Assembly: GCA_016081115.2 (NCBI GenBank)
Contig: CM071930.1
Coordinates: forward strand, 46,909,335-46,973,334
Reading direction: 5' to 3'
DNA from: Rehmannia glutinosa
Taxonomy: Eukaryota; Streptophyta; Magnoliopsida; Lamiales; Orobanchaceae
DNA: 64,000 bases
The notes under the pieces were generated by a model. The model saw only the letters and a list, made by a program, of their open reading frames with translations. It had not been told where the DNA came from and searched no databases. Every line of letters starts with the position of its first letter. Within the stretch, counting starts at the first letter, position 1. The position numbers and the translations under genes were made by a program. Positions 21,919-32,618 of this stretch are shown here, piece after piece.

Positions 21919-22510
21919 CAACAAATATATATACAACAGAGTTAAAGTAACACTTTTATATGTTAAAGTATCTATTTTTTGAGATAAAGTATCATGTTTG
22001 TTCATGTTTTAAATATATAGTCACAAATTAGAAATGAAAGAAAGAAGGAAAAATAAAAAATAAATAGGATATAGTTAAAGTAACACTTTTATAAGTAAAA
22101 GTATCCGTTTGTTGAGATAAAATATCATATTTCTTAATACAGTTACAAACTAGGAACAAAAAAAGAGGAAAAATAAAAAATAAATATGATGTAGTTAAAG
22201 TAACACTTTTATAAGTATTCATTTATTGAGATAATGTATCAGATTTTTTAATAGACTTGGGTTCGATTCTTAGCATTTGCATTTAGAGGCGTTTTTAATT
22301 TTTTTTTAATTATCAGGCGTATTTATGAATGGGTTTATATACATTGTTATACTGAAATTGCACAATAAGCAATAGTGGTGTAGTGGTAGAATACCACCTT
22401 GTGTCTATCAAGCGTGCGGGTTTGATTCCCCCGGTTGAGCGCAGAAGTGATTTTTTTTTTTTAAACAATTGGGTGCGGGTTGAGCTTTAGGATCCGTCTT
22501 ATGGAATTTC
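21405..22510. repeat. Repeat region with six diverged tandem units; possible MITE-like element
   Basis: GTTAAAGTAACAC or a variant starts units at 21544, 21660, 21805, 21941, 22074 and 22194; spacing falls from 145 to 116 bp. Each unit continues with TTTTATAAGTAAAAGTATC and GAGATAAAGTATCA variants. The block is bracketed by AGACGGATCTTA (21452) and, inverted, TAGGATCCGTCTTA (22488), which hints at a foldback element. A 34-bp AT run sits at 21884-21917. It is non-coding. Confidence 0.6.
22369..22441 (+). tRNA. tRNA-Gly-like pseudogene or tRNA-derived SINE head
   Basis: The 5' part GCAATAGTGGTGTAGTGGTA plus GAATA is nearly the 5' half of plant tRNA-Gly(GCC), including the A box. GCGGGTTTGATTCCC is a good B box and T-loop. 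The anticodon arm does not match tRNA-Gly: CTTG/CAAG encloses TGTCTAT, which would give anticodon TCT. The acceptor stem pairs poorly, and a T12 run follows at 22452. It is unlikely to make a working tRNA; an RNA-polymerase-III-derived remnant is the better reading. Confidence 0.42.
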
Positions 22511-23033
22511 TCATCATTTTAAAAGAATCCAGTATCTCCGTATTTATATTTATTTTCTATCAAATTATAGAACCACTTTAAAACCACCACCAATTAAAAA
22601 ATAACTGCCCAAATCTTAATGGGATCAAAATTGAAATTACCTCAATATACATATGATGATGTGTACCTGTGAAATGAATTACAATAAAAGATTCGACGAT
22701 CGAGCTAGAAACATCGGACAGTACAATAAGTAGTACATATTATATATCTGACATTGTTTCCAGCTTCGCGGCAGTGGAATAATGCTTATTAATTCGTTAT
22801 ACAACAAAACAGTACTAGGATTAATGACATATAGGGACGGGCCCAGAAATTTATTTTTTCTTAAAAGCAATGGATAAATAGTTGTTTTTAAATTTCTTAG
22901 AGGGAAAGATTTGAAAATTTAATAATTATATATAAATTTAATATAAAAAATCTATATTATTTTTGAAAAATTATGAAGTCGAGAGGGGCTACATCCATGA
23001 ATGCGATATATGAACGCAATCAGCCGTATAAGT
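22511..23033. other. Non-coding DNA downstream of the bHLH gene
   Basis: AT-rich DNA that includes the 3' untranslated region of the minus-strand bHLH gene next to 23033. No clear poly(A) signal can be singled out, since several AATAAT/AATAAA-like runs exist. No other gene was seen. Confidence 0.5.
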
Positions 23034-24763
23034 TTAGGAAATCAACTCCAATATCCTCTCGCTTATTCTTGAAATATCTACACCAACCCTAGCAACTTTA
23101 ACCTGCATGCCATATATGAAACGACGCATCATTAGTATTCTTGAATTATATATTACAGATTACTTCTTAACAACGTAACCCAGATTAAGCTCTCTAAACT
23201 CTATATATGATGTCAAGATTTTTAATTTTCCCCTTGACAACTTACAAGTGCATGCATATTCGTTTCGAAATTTTGTTCTAGGAAAAATTGCAACTTGGTG
23301 TCGTAACTATATATGGAGGTGGCACCATAAAAATCACATTTTTTTAAAAAAAAAAAACCTACAATCAACGTTGCCGTGAACCCTCAGTTTTCCACTGATT
23401 TTGCATTTCCGACGAAAAATTACTCAATTCACGAGTTTTCTTGTTGCAAAAAGTAATTTGATTTTTACAAGACCATATTTTGTCACCCTCTTATAATTGC
23501 GGGACCAAAATTGCAATTGGCCCTTAAGGACAATTTGTTTTTAATTTATTATTATGATCAAATTCGATCAACAAACTTAAAAATGTTTGTTGATAATCAC
23601 CTGAGCATGGATAGTGTGGAAAATCTTGTCACCAATATTGGAAAGGCTAACAGTGACAACTTGAGCTCCTCCTTCTTCAATTATGCTTATGACTTGATCC
23701 AGCCTCAACTTTTTCCAGATCCCACTAATCAAAACAACCTCCAAACTCGAATTTAAGTCTCTTATTTTCAGAATTGGCAATTTTGATCCCTCCATAGTAA
23801 CATCATTTTTGGTACCATTATTCGTTGCATCGTTATTCATTAGCGCTCGTGTTTTCTTTCTTCTCAATTCTTCGATTCTTTCTCTTAATAGTTTGATGTA
23901 ACCTGTTGCCTGTTCGAGCTGATCTTGCTGTGACAAAAAATCCTGCATATGTACATGTTGATATTAAGTTATGTAAAGTTCGTGCATATATATCACAACG
24001 CTTTATATTATATATATGCTTGATAATTTTGTTGTGAATATATGTCTATATTCTAGCTATAGTCATTTAATTTCAAGTTATGAATATATTCATGAATGGA
24101 ACGGAAATGTAAAATGATAGAATCTTTCTGTAGTAATAATTCTTTATAATTAAATCTCGAAAGTTGTTATTTTTAAATAATACTCTCTTCTATTCAAAAT
24201 AAGTATCTCTTTAGGAAAACACACACATATTAAGAATTGTGTTAAATACCAATTATACCCTTAATTAATCATAAATGCTACTTTGAAAAAAACAAATATA
24301 TGTTGGAAAACAATACATTTAAGGGTAATTTGGGAAAACATTTCTCTCACTAGCCTAGAAAATGTGAAAAAGACATTCTTTTTGAAGATTTTGTGATGTG
24401 CCAAAAGAATACTTATTGTGAATAGGAGGGAGTATGTTTGTTATTAGTTAATGTAGTCCTCCAATATTCCGTGTTAGAAGTTTGTGTCGTCCATATATTT
24501 AATTGAGACATAAATGCTTGTTAAATTTTGCTCATAAAACCCTAGCTAGCTACTTGTGTTTAATTTGTCTATATAAACTTGTATATATTATACATCACAG
24601 AAACACTCAAAATTAATGTATTTACCTTTGGTGGTTTGAAATGATCATCAGGGATGAGAGAAACCAGTTTGAAGCAAAGACCCTTCATCTGAATTCTTCG
24701 ATTTTTTTCGATAGTCTTTCGATCAAGTTTACTACCCGAACTCGATTCGCTCATCTTATTCAT
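23034..24763 (-). CDS. bHLH162-like: bHLH transcription factor, bHLH162-like, three exons
   Basis: The only convincing host gene here. Coding exons on the minus strand: 24763-24626, 23942-23601 and 23102-23034, all joined in phase 0, giving about 182 residues. Donors are AAG|GTAAAT and CAG|GTGATT; both acceptors are GCAG|G. Exon 1 has the basic region and helix 1 (DRKTIEKNRRIQMKGL, then FKLVSLIPDD). Exon 2 has helix 2 (QQDQLEQATGYIKLLRERIE) and the ACT-like C-terminal half (SLEVVLISGI, FHTIHAQ). Exon 3 has VKVARVGVDISRISERILEL. Length and layout fit the Arabidopsis bHLH162 (At4g20970) group as I know it. Glu9 and Arg13 of the basic region are present, but His5 is Arg, as is usual in this group, so DNA binding may favour E-boxes other than the G-box. 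ATG 24763 was chosen; ATG 24754 is also possible. No frameshift or stop is seen, so it is probably functional and nuclear. Confidence 0.88.
23943..24625 (-). other. Intron 1 of the bHLH gene
   Basis: 683 bp with GT at 24625-24624 and AG at 23944-23943, splitting the codons after FKPPK and before DFLSQ in the bHLH loop. It hosts the Stowaway-like MITE at 24183-24432. Intron 2 (23103-23600, 498 bp) separates HAQ from VKVAR and also obeys GT/AG. Confidence 0.85.
24183..24432. mobile_element. Stowaway-like MITE in intron 1 of the bHLH gene
   Basis: A 250-bp element with ends CTCTCTTCTATTCAAAATAA and, inverted, CTCCCTCCTATTCACAATAA, flanked by TA on both sides (24181-24182, 24433-24434). The CTCCCTCC start, TA target duplication and absence of coding match Stowaway MITEs of the Tc1/mariner group. 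The inside is AT-rich. Confidence 0.85.
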
Positions 24764-24860
24764 GTGACAAGTTTTGTTTATCACAACAAGGCAAAAACCC
24801 TAAATTAAATTTCTGAAAGTATATTATATCACGAGAGTAAATTCCAAATGGCTTAATTAG

Positions 24861-24871
24861 ACTTATATACC
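24861..24871 (-). promoter_or_regulatory. TATA box of the bHLH gene
   Basis: The minus strand reads GGTATATAAGT, a near-ideal plant TATA box, about 100 bp upstream of the chosen ATG. Transcription would then start near 24835, leaving a 5' leader of about 70 nt. A CAGCTG E-box lies further upstream near 24987. Confidence 0.6.
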
Positions 24872-25952
24872 GTCATGCGTAGAGAAAATTGAAATCTTGA
24901 AACAAGACTTCAAGAGAGACGAAAGAAAAGTAATTAGGAGAATACGTCAAACGTCACAATTTCCACATTAATTACTGCCCAAAAAGCAGCTGTGAGCTGT
25001 CTGTGTCCAAACTCCAAGTACATGGTGGTCCCAAATTAATGTAAGAATATTATTGTACGTGATCCTTTACAGTTCACATGCTGGGACCATGAGATCTAAG
25101 GTAGTGAACAAACGAAACTTTGCCTTTTCAATTTGTTTATAAAATTTATATTGTGTTTTCATAATTCTATTAATCTAAAGGAAAATATGAGATGCCATTG
25201 TACAAATATGAAACAATAAAACAGTAAAAGCACAGTCACTGAAACCCTTTCTCTAAATAATTCATTGTATCCAATGAGCCTCCATCAATTGCAAATTGAT
25301 CAAGGTGAGGTAACTCTTGACCCTCTTTTGAGAGATCAAGGCCTGGATTCGAGATCTCCCAGGGACATGGTGAAATAATTAATATTAAGGGATTTAAGCG
25401 TGAAATCGTGGCGTAGCTAAAGAGGAGCCTCCTCGGCCCCTCACACCACCAATTTTTTATTTGTCCCGTTTTTTCTATGGGAAAAAATGAATATATATAT
25501 ATATATATACTTTTAAGGGAAAAAAATAGTTGAGCTAGGGAAAAAAAATTGGGGCTGGATAACCACCCTGCCGGCTACGCCCCCGTAGTAGTGTGGGAGT
25601 ATGTGACTCGAAAGGGGAAGTCACACATGGATAGAGGAGGAGTCCAAGATATGGAGCAATCACTGGGGGCGATCGTGCATGCATGTAGTTGAGGATATTT
25701 GGGACCTTGAGCCATAGTACATTATCGTGGTTTACATAGGGCGCCTCAGGGGACCGAGGCTAAATCCCCAAGACTAGTCAAATGGGAACATTGAATCTTG
25801 GTTATCAAAAATAAAAATTTGTTTTTTTTTTGAATTGATTGTACATTTCTCAGCTCCCTAGTGGCGATGCTATATAATTAGAAACAAGTGGAAATGACAC
25901 GTGTAGCTATCTTATTAGGGGCTTCAATAATGCTAAAATAAGCAGGTACAAG
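24872..25952. other. Upstream intergenic DNA with old repeat fragments
   Basis: Promoter-side DNA of the bHLH gene. At 25403-25583, GGCGTAGC on the left and, inverted, GGCGTAGCC on the right suggest a small foldback element, with an AT run at 25491-25510. At 25290-25380 the phrase GGATTCGAGATCTCCC resembles a tRNA B box, and the tail at 25795-25820 (GGTTATCAAAAATAAAAA) resembles a SINE tail, so a SINE split by the foldback is possible. A CACGTG G-box core lies near 25899. No gene was seen. Confidence 0.35.
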
Positions 25953-26472
25953 TAGGGGTATCAATTCTTGACACGACACGATAGCCTTATCGTGTTCATG
26001 TCCTTACCATATCGACACGATAAGGACATTAAAATTTCATGTCATATTCGTGTTTTCGTATTCATGTAAACACGATAAAAAGTAACAGAAAGAACGTTAA
26101 ACTGTTAATGACCTGTTAATCTATTAGTGACATGATAAGAGACGATAAAGACACAATAATAATATGTTTACCTATTAGTGACACGATTGTAACACGATAA
26201 TCATACATTTTACCTGTTAGTGATACAATAATAACACGCTAACCTGATATTTTGCATGTTTGTATTGTATATTGTCGTGTAATACTGTGTGATATCGTGT
26301 AATTTGTTATCGTGTATTAACGTATAAATCAATTTTCATGTCGTGTCAACATGAAAATTTTCGCATTCATGTTCGTGTATAAATATATCCTTATCATGTA
26401 TGTGCTAGTGTTTGACCTTATCGTGTTGTGTCGACATGAAACATGATACAATTACGCGATTTGCCATCCCTA
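25953..26472. mobile_element. hAT-type MITE with perfect 8-bp target duplication
   Basis: A 520-bp element flanked on both sides by GGTACAAG (25945-25952 and 26473-26480). Ends are TAGGGGTATCAATT and, inverted, TAGGGATGGCAAAT. An 8-bp duplication and TAGGG-type ends indicate the hAT superfamily. The inside is built from many copies of ACACGATAA/CGTGTTATCG-type words and has no coding sequence. Confidence 0.88.
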
Positions 26473-26480
26473 GGTACAAG

Positions 26481-26799
26481 CTTGTTAGTAATCCACTACA
26501 CATGTACTATTGGAATCTATGGAACCATGATTCCATGCATGTGATTTTATGTGATATCATCCCTCTTTGAGCTCGATGAGGTTAACATGTGTTGACATAT
26601 AAAGTCAGACAATATAAAAGACTTATGTTTTGATTGTTGTGTACAATACAATTAAAGACTATGTATGACTCAATAGCTTGGTGGTTAAGAAACCATAAAG
26701 ATGGCACGTGAATAATTATAGCCTAATATATGGTCAATCATATCAATCACACAATTACGTCTTAATATAGAGTCAATCATATCAATTATCACTTAATAC
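26481..26799. other. Non-coding DNA left of copia A
   Basis: No gene or clear LTR border. AATATAG/GTCAATCATATCAAT occurs twice (26728-26750 and 26765-26787), a short imperfect direct repeat of about 37 bp that may belong to the 3' untranslated part of element A. Confidence 0.4.
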
Positions 26800-28111
26800 C
26801 CCACCTCAAACTCAAGGTGGTGTGACAGATACAAGCTTGAAGTTGTATATCAAATCTTGAAGAAGACGGGAGGATGAGCTTTGGTGAAGAGAACCGCACA
26901 CCGAGTAACAAAAGGCTTTGTAGTGAACTTTCGTAGTGCCCTACACAACATGTTGGCGAATAAAATGACAACCACATTCAATGTGACGGTGTGCTCATGA
27001 AAAACATCATTATGGGCAATCAATTGCAACTGATTATCACAATGAAGGATAGTTCCTCGAGGTTGAGAAACACCCATATTAGTGAGAAGCCAACAAAGCC
27101 TAATAACTACTTGAGTAGATCGGCAAGAGCACGATACTGCGCTTAAGTATTCGAGCAATCAACAACGATCTTTCTCTTGCCTCCCCAATAAAGGAGAGAG
27201 TCACCAAGTAAGAAATAGTACCCAATGAGCGAGAGATATGTCGGATCACCTGCCCAATCTATATCAGAATAACCATGATGAACTAATGAAGAGTTGGTGG
27301 AGAAAAAGTGACCATGGAAGAGAATGTCTTTTACATAACGAATAATATGAAACACTGTGGCATAATGAGAAGTACATGGAGCAGTCATAAATTGGGTAAC
27401 CATGTGAACAACATAGGAAATATCAAGTCGAGTCATTGTAAGATAGACAAGATTGCCAACCAACTGAGCTTACCAAGATCCTTCATCTTAAACTGTTGAT
27501 TGAGAAACATCTTTAGATCTGAAATGCAAAGAAATCATCCCCAATAATGATTATATTATCGACATATAATAATAATAGAATTACACCATACCCAAATTGG
27601 CGAATTAAGAGGGCAGAGTCATACGCTACCGGGATGCAAAGCCATAAATTTTTATTACGAGTCGAATTTACAAAACCAAACATGTGGAGCATGTTTGAGA
27701 CCATAGAGAACATGATGTAGTCGACACACTTTAGGGGTGGATGATACCTTATAGGAGGTTTCATAAAAACTTCCTTTGTAAGATCCCCATTGAGAATGCA
27801 TTTCTAACATGCATCCGAAATAATTTCAATTATCGCAGAATAGCTACAACAATAAGTGTTTGGACAAAAGTGAGACAAGCCATCGAGCAAATGCCTCCTC
27901 ATAGTCAGTGCTATACTTTTGAGAAAATTCTTTGACCACCCATCGATCCTTGTACTGCTCCACATAACCATCAACACGAGTTTTGATCTTATATACCCAT
28001 TTGCAACTCAAAACATTCTTTCTCAAAGAAAGATCAACTAAATCCCAAGTTTGTTTGTCTTCCAAGGCAAGCAATTCGTTGGCCATATCTTGCTGACATA
28101 ATGGGTTAATT
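26800..28111 (-). pseudogene. Copia A: RT and RNase H part, split from its integrase by element B
   Basis: Minus strand: INPLCQQDMANELLALED with KQTWDLVDL at the RT entry (28107-28020), KWVYKIK, a YVDNIIIIGDD active-site region (about 27570; standard YVDDMIITG), then the RNase H lead-in GNLVYLTMTRLDISYVVHMV (27463-27400), DIDWAGDPTYLSLIGYYFLL and, in broken frames, CDN and FTKAHPP. The second Asp of YxDD is Asn. There are many frameshifts. The missing upstream part is at 49066-49830. Confidence 0.85.
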
Positions 28112-29653
28112 TGTAGGTCCCAAGGGGTGTGGTGTAAGGTTTAGAAGGGGGTTGAATAAATCTTACCAAATTTTAACTTTTTAGTCCTTTTAAAATATTC
28201 GACGAGTTGACTAAATCGTAAGTCCTTAGGGACAGCTAGATTGGCTTTCTTCAAAGAAAAGTTACCCACCAACGATTGATCGAGCTATTGATAGTATAAC
28301 TTAGCCGCATCCCTAACACATAACTTTTAGTTGATTTGATTTTTAATAGCGGAAAACTTAATACCCTTTGTTAGTTTAAAGCTCATTTTTAACACTTGTT
28401 TTAGCACTTGTTATTATCAGTTAGATAGCAATATAACTTATCAACAAATATGAAAATATAAGCAAGAAAGTAAATGCTGAAAGTAAATGACACAAGCAAA
28501 TTTATAGTGGTTCGAGGATGGGGTAATTCCTCTAATCCACTTTTCTCCAACTCCTGGAGGAATCCACTAGGTAACAAATCAAGTTATAAAGTAATTCACA
28601 GTCTAGAGACAACCTTGATCACACAGCTGGCTTCTCCTGCGACTCAGCTTCTTCACAAGATAGCTGCCTTGCTACTTCAGCTCCCTTAAAGTCTTTGAAA
28701 TTGATCACACAACCTTCCAACAAACTTGAAACTCCTGGTTCGACCTTGAACCTTTCTACAGCTCCTTCAACTTGGAGAGTAGATCACTTTTTGTTCTTTA
28801 AACTTTTCCTCTTTAACTGGTTTAAGTAATTTTTCCTTCACAGCATGTGTTGGATCTAGTTCATTCGAGTTTTAGGCTTGAGGAATTCTTTGATAAGCTT
28901 GAGAATATTGCAGTTTATGTTTGCTTGAATATTTCTTGATTTGTTAGTGTAAATCATCACCTTTTCTCAAATGCTTACTCAGTCTTTTATAGTGCTCATT
29001 TGAAAATTTGCCACGTTGAAGAGATAGGCTATTTTCAAATGACACTTGTTCGTTGGCTTATCTTTTCTTGGTCTGTAGCATTTGTGATGTTGTTCCTTCC
29101 TCGTATTAAATGGTTCTGCAGCTTTACTGGGCCTGACACATGCTCCAGTGTTTCCCATTGGTTTGTTCCTTTTGCATGTTTCTGGGCCAAACACTTTAAG
29201 ACGTGGCAGTTTGGACTTATTACTATATCGAGTAATATTCTTGACTTCCTTCCAACGGATCAATGTCGATTGTCTTAACTTGATCACCGCTTTACCCCTT
29301 TTGACTTGAGTCTCCTCCAATAATGGGAATGACTCAACTGTCACTTCAATCTGTTGACTTGACTTCTTTTTATCGACTCGATCGACACTTCTTCATACTC
29401 CACACAACAATGTTTCTCGCCTTGGCTCTCCTTCACCGAGTCCTTATCTTCCATCTTGGCCATACTCACTTACACACAATGAGTCTTCACTCTAGTCTCA
29501 GCTTGACTTTTGCATTCTTTGACATAGCCGACTTTACTCAACTCTTTTAGTCCTATCTATTATAACATAGAATTACAAGGAAAATGGGGTGCCAACTTCC
29601 TAGTCTAAGTTTTACATGGTATCATCAAAATCTTACAAATAAATTTCCCAACA
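28112..29653 (-). repeat. 3' LTR of element B
   Basis: 1,542 bp, minus-strand ends TGTTGGGAAATTTAT and GGGACCTACA. It matches 46856-48389 along its length. A TATA box (TATAAAAG, plus-strand 28984-28991) marks the LTR promoter. A 29-bp piece (28924-28952) recurs inverted inside the element at 30374-30402. Confidence 0.92.
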
Positions 29654-29666
29654 ATTTCCCTTTTTT
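29654..29666 (-). other. Polypurine tract of element B
   Basis: The minus strand reads AAAAAAGGGAAAT immediately before the LTR start TGTTGGGAAA. Element G has the same site as AAAAAGGGGGAAAT. Confidence 0.8.
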
Positions 29667-29899
29667 GATGATGCCAAAACTTAGATAAAATTAATAAACA
29701 ACAAACACAAGCAAGCGGAACAAAGAATGTATGCCTTAAATAATTAATTTTATTGATCATAGCATTCTTGTCCTTTACGAAGCTGTTTACAACAATATAC
29801 TCTATACATTTATTGAAATACAACAATTATAAGAGCAAACATACAAAGAAGGTATTAGAGCTAACAACTAACTTACAAAGAACTTACATCTGTGTATTT

Positions 29900-32618
29900 A
29901 CAAAGGAAAATACATAAAGGGGTTGCAGCCATCTTCAAAGCCTTGGTTGTTTCCTTTTTCTCTCTTCATCTTCTGCTCTTCTTCTCATTCTTTCTTCTTC
30001 ATCCCTCTTCTTCTTCTCATACGCACGCCTTGCAACAAGGTCATCCCTACGCTACCTTTTCTCCCATTCACGCGTCATACATTAACTTTCAGCTTCTTGT
30101 CTTCTCACAGCTTCAACATTCTTGCGTGTAACTTCCAAGTTAGCAAGATGATCATATCCAAACCAAAGATGTGATCCCTTTCTTCTTCTGGATCAAGATA
30201 CTTGATATTCTTTTTGATTTAGATACGGTCGAGAACCTCTCGCTTTTCCACTTCCACTAGATCTTCCCCTTCCTCTTCCCGACTCGCCTCCTCCTCCTCG
30301 TGGGTGTACTTGTCATCGAGTTTTACCTTTTCCACCTAAGTGATCGCTAGAACTTTGTTGCACATCGCCTAGCTTACACTAACAAATCAAGAAATATTCA
30401 AGCCTCTAGAGTTTGAAACTCCTCTAGGGATCTGAGCTCAGACCCAACATCAGGCATATCAATGTTTCTTTAGGGCTTGAACGTAGGGAAATCCTTTCCT
30501 GCTGGAGGACCATCATATTGCGTCCTTATACTCTGAATCCGAGCATAATGCTTTTCATATTCCATCTTAGCTTTCTTTCTCTTCATCGATGCTCTTTTCA
30601 AAGAATCTTGCCGAGAATTGAGGCTGTTCTCTCTCCTTGCTGGGGGGTTTCAACAAACATAAGCTTCAAGGGGGGATTTTTCGAGTTTCATTCCCCCTTA
30701 GTTGTTTCTCCATTCTTCTCCACCTTATGACTCCATTTCTCTTCCTTCAGTCCCTTCAAGGCATCATCATCTCCCTTTTTGGCATCATCTTCTCAACTCG
30801 ATTCAATGAGGATCAATCTCTTTTAGGTCGTCGCTGTCGATCGATTCCATGACATGCCCATGATCTCCATTAAACATGCATATCTTTGATTTTTCAAGAG
30901 CTTTGGCTTTCTCCAAAGTTTTCTCCTTTTCATCTTCTTTGATAGCACGGAGGGCATCCATGCAAAATTCTTCATTGAGGGCATAGTGGACAGAGATGTT
31001 TCCCAGGAATCTTAGGAGCTCTTTCTCTTCTTTGATGTACTATGGATGCTCAAATTGTTGTCGAGATAAGTCAAGCTTCCATCTCCCCAATCCTTCAATC
31101 TCTGCTTGAATATCTAAGCGGATCAAGAGTACATAATTATGTCATCATCAATATCTCCATCTTCCGATATCGTAGCAAGTGGAGCTTGCTCCTACTCGGT
31201 ATATTTGCATCGGCCGACGGCAGATGCGAGACCACTCTTTCATCACGAGTCTCAGCTGTCTCAGCTCTTTGCTTCTCCACAGTTATCTCCCGAGCAATTG
31301 GATCTTTTATACTCTAATGATCAACATCAGCAGTCTTTGGGGTATCCGTGGTGGCAACATCTCTACCAACTTTCTCTTGATACTGCTATTCTTGAGCATC
31401 AACAGTCTCTGTGGGCTTTTCTGGCTGAGTGGCGGACTCAACTTTTTCAAGCTCAGACTTTTTGAACAACCTTAATCTTCATTTTGTTGGAACCAGGGGA
31501 ATTTCGGGCCCCACATTCTCAGGCTCTTCAAACGTAAAAGCCTTTGCTTCAACGGTTTTCTTCTTCGACGCAGATGCCTTTCGAGATACTGCAGTGTGCC
31601 GTTTCTTCATGACTGGAGAAGGGACTAATGATTCCTTCTCAGTCTCGGTTGTGGGGGCAGGGGCTTCTAGATCTGATGCAGAGGCAGGGGCTTATGGCTC
31701 GGCTGCAGCGGCAGGAGCCTTCTTGGACTTAGCTATAGGGTTAGGTGCAGGCTTAGCTGCTGCAACTCTCTTCTTATGAAGGGTCTTGGGAGAGAGAGTT
31801 GGAGCGGTCGTAGCTATGTTTCAACAGGGTTAGCTCACTCACCCTCACTCGTGTCAGCTTTCCTGGCATGCGCCTCTCTCTGAGCTCCAGAGAGGTTTGC
31901 CTTGAACATTTTCTTGTTTGCATGGAATGGATTTCCATGATGTAGGGCAATCCTTTTACTTCCATCAAATGGCCAATCACCGTGGCCATATCCAAACGAG
32001 TATCCAAAAGTCCCATCTTCCATAAAAACTTGTTGATCATGTTCGCGGAATGATCAAGATAAACTCAGCCTACTTAATCTTCTTTTCTTCCATGATCGCA
32101 GCCATTACCACCAGCTTAGTCCTATACAACTGGTTGAAAATGCCAAACTTCATATCCACGCACTTGGAAATGATGTCCATCAGTTTATGGTAATCGTCCT
32201 TGATCAACTCTTTCTTGGCTATATAAACAGCCTTCGCAGCTGACTTAGGCTTGGCTATCTCTTTCCAAGTCGCAGCAATGTTAACATCCTTCTCAGAGAT
32301 CTCTTTCAGCCCATCAATAGACAACTTGCAATGCTCAGCAAGGTCCGCATCAGTGATCTTGATGGCCTTGCTGTGAATGGATGAGCGAATATCATCGTCG
32401 TGCACTTCCGTGTTCACATAGAACATTGCGACCTCTTCTAGATACGTGTGAGATAACTCCATAGTGAGAAAGTCCTTCAGACCAGACTTCTTGATTTTCT
32501 CAGCTATCTTCTTCACCAGGGCTCCATCAACACCCTGTTTCACCATCCATTTGAAATCCACTGTTGATCCTGAGTGGATCTTCTCATATAACTTGACGAA
32601 ATCATAAGTTGCTTCCAT
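29900..32618 (-). pseudogene. Accessory 3' ORF of element B, downstream of pol
   Basis: Starts at an ATG (32618) in the same sense as pol, in the position where some Sireviruses carry an envelope-like gene. The first 182 codons are open: MEATYDFVKLYEKIHSG, then a helical region with FYVNTEVHDDDIRSSIHSK that recalls the plant-specific putative plant transposon protein domain (PF20167) by eye only. After the stop at 32070 the homology continues in other frames: NPFHANKKMFKANLSGAQRE (about 31950-31890), a Lys/Ala/Pro/Glu-rich linker (31780-31200), LLRFLGNISVHYALNEEFC (about 31020-30960), an RG-rich patch (about 30330-30230), LWFGYDHLANLEVTRKN (about 30170-30120) and a Lys/Arg/Glu coiled-coil tail to about 29930. 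No signal peptide or membrane segment is seen, which argues against an envelope protein. Function unknown. Confidence 0.72.

Noticed and set aside
25403..25583. Foldback element with GGCGTAGC ends splitting a SINE
   Set aside because: Inverted ends are short, no target duplication was found and the SINE assignment rests on a weak B box, so it is mentioned only as a possibility.
29892..30174. Ser/Phe/Leu-rich plus-strand frames that look like signal peptides
   Set aside because: They are the antisense of the Lys/Arg/Glu-rich tail of the accessory ORF of B; the same effect occurs at 15451-15702, 16818-17027 and 59392-59709.
31042..31779. Several plus-strand frames of about 90-116 codons
   Set aside because: Antisense shadows of the Ala/Lys/Glu-rich linker of the accessory ORF of B, which has homologs in E and F on the coding strand.
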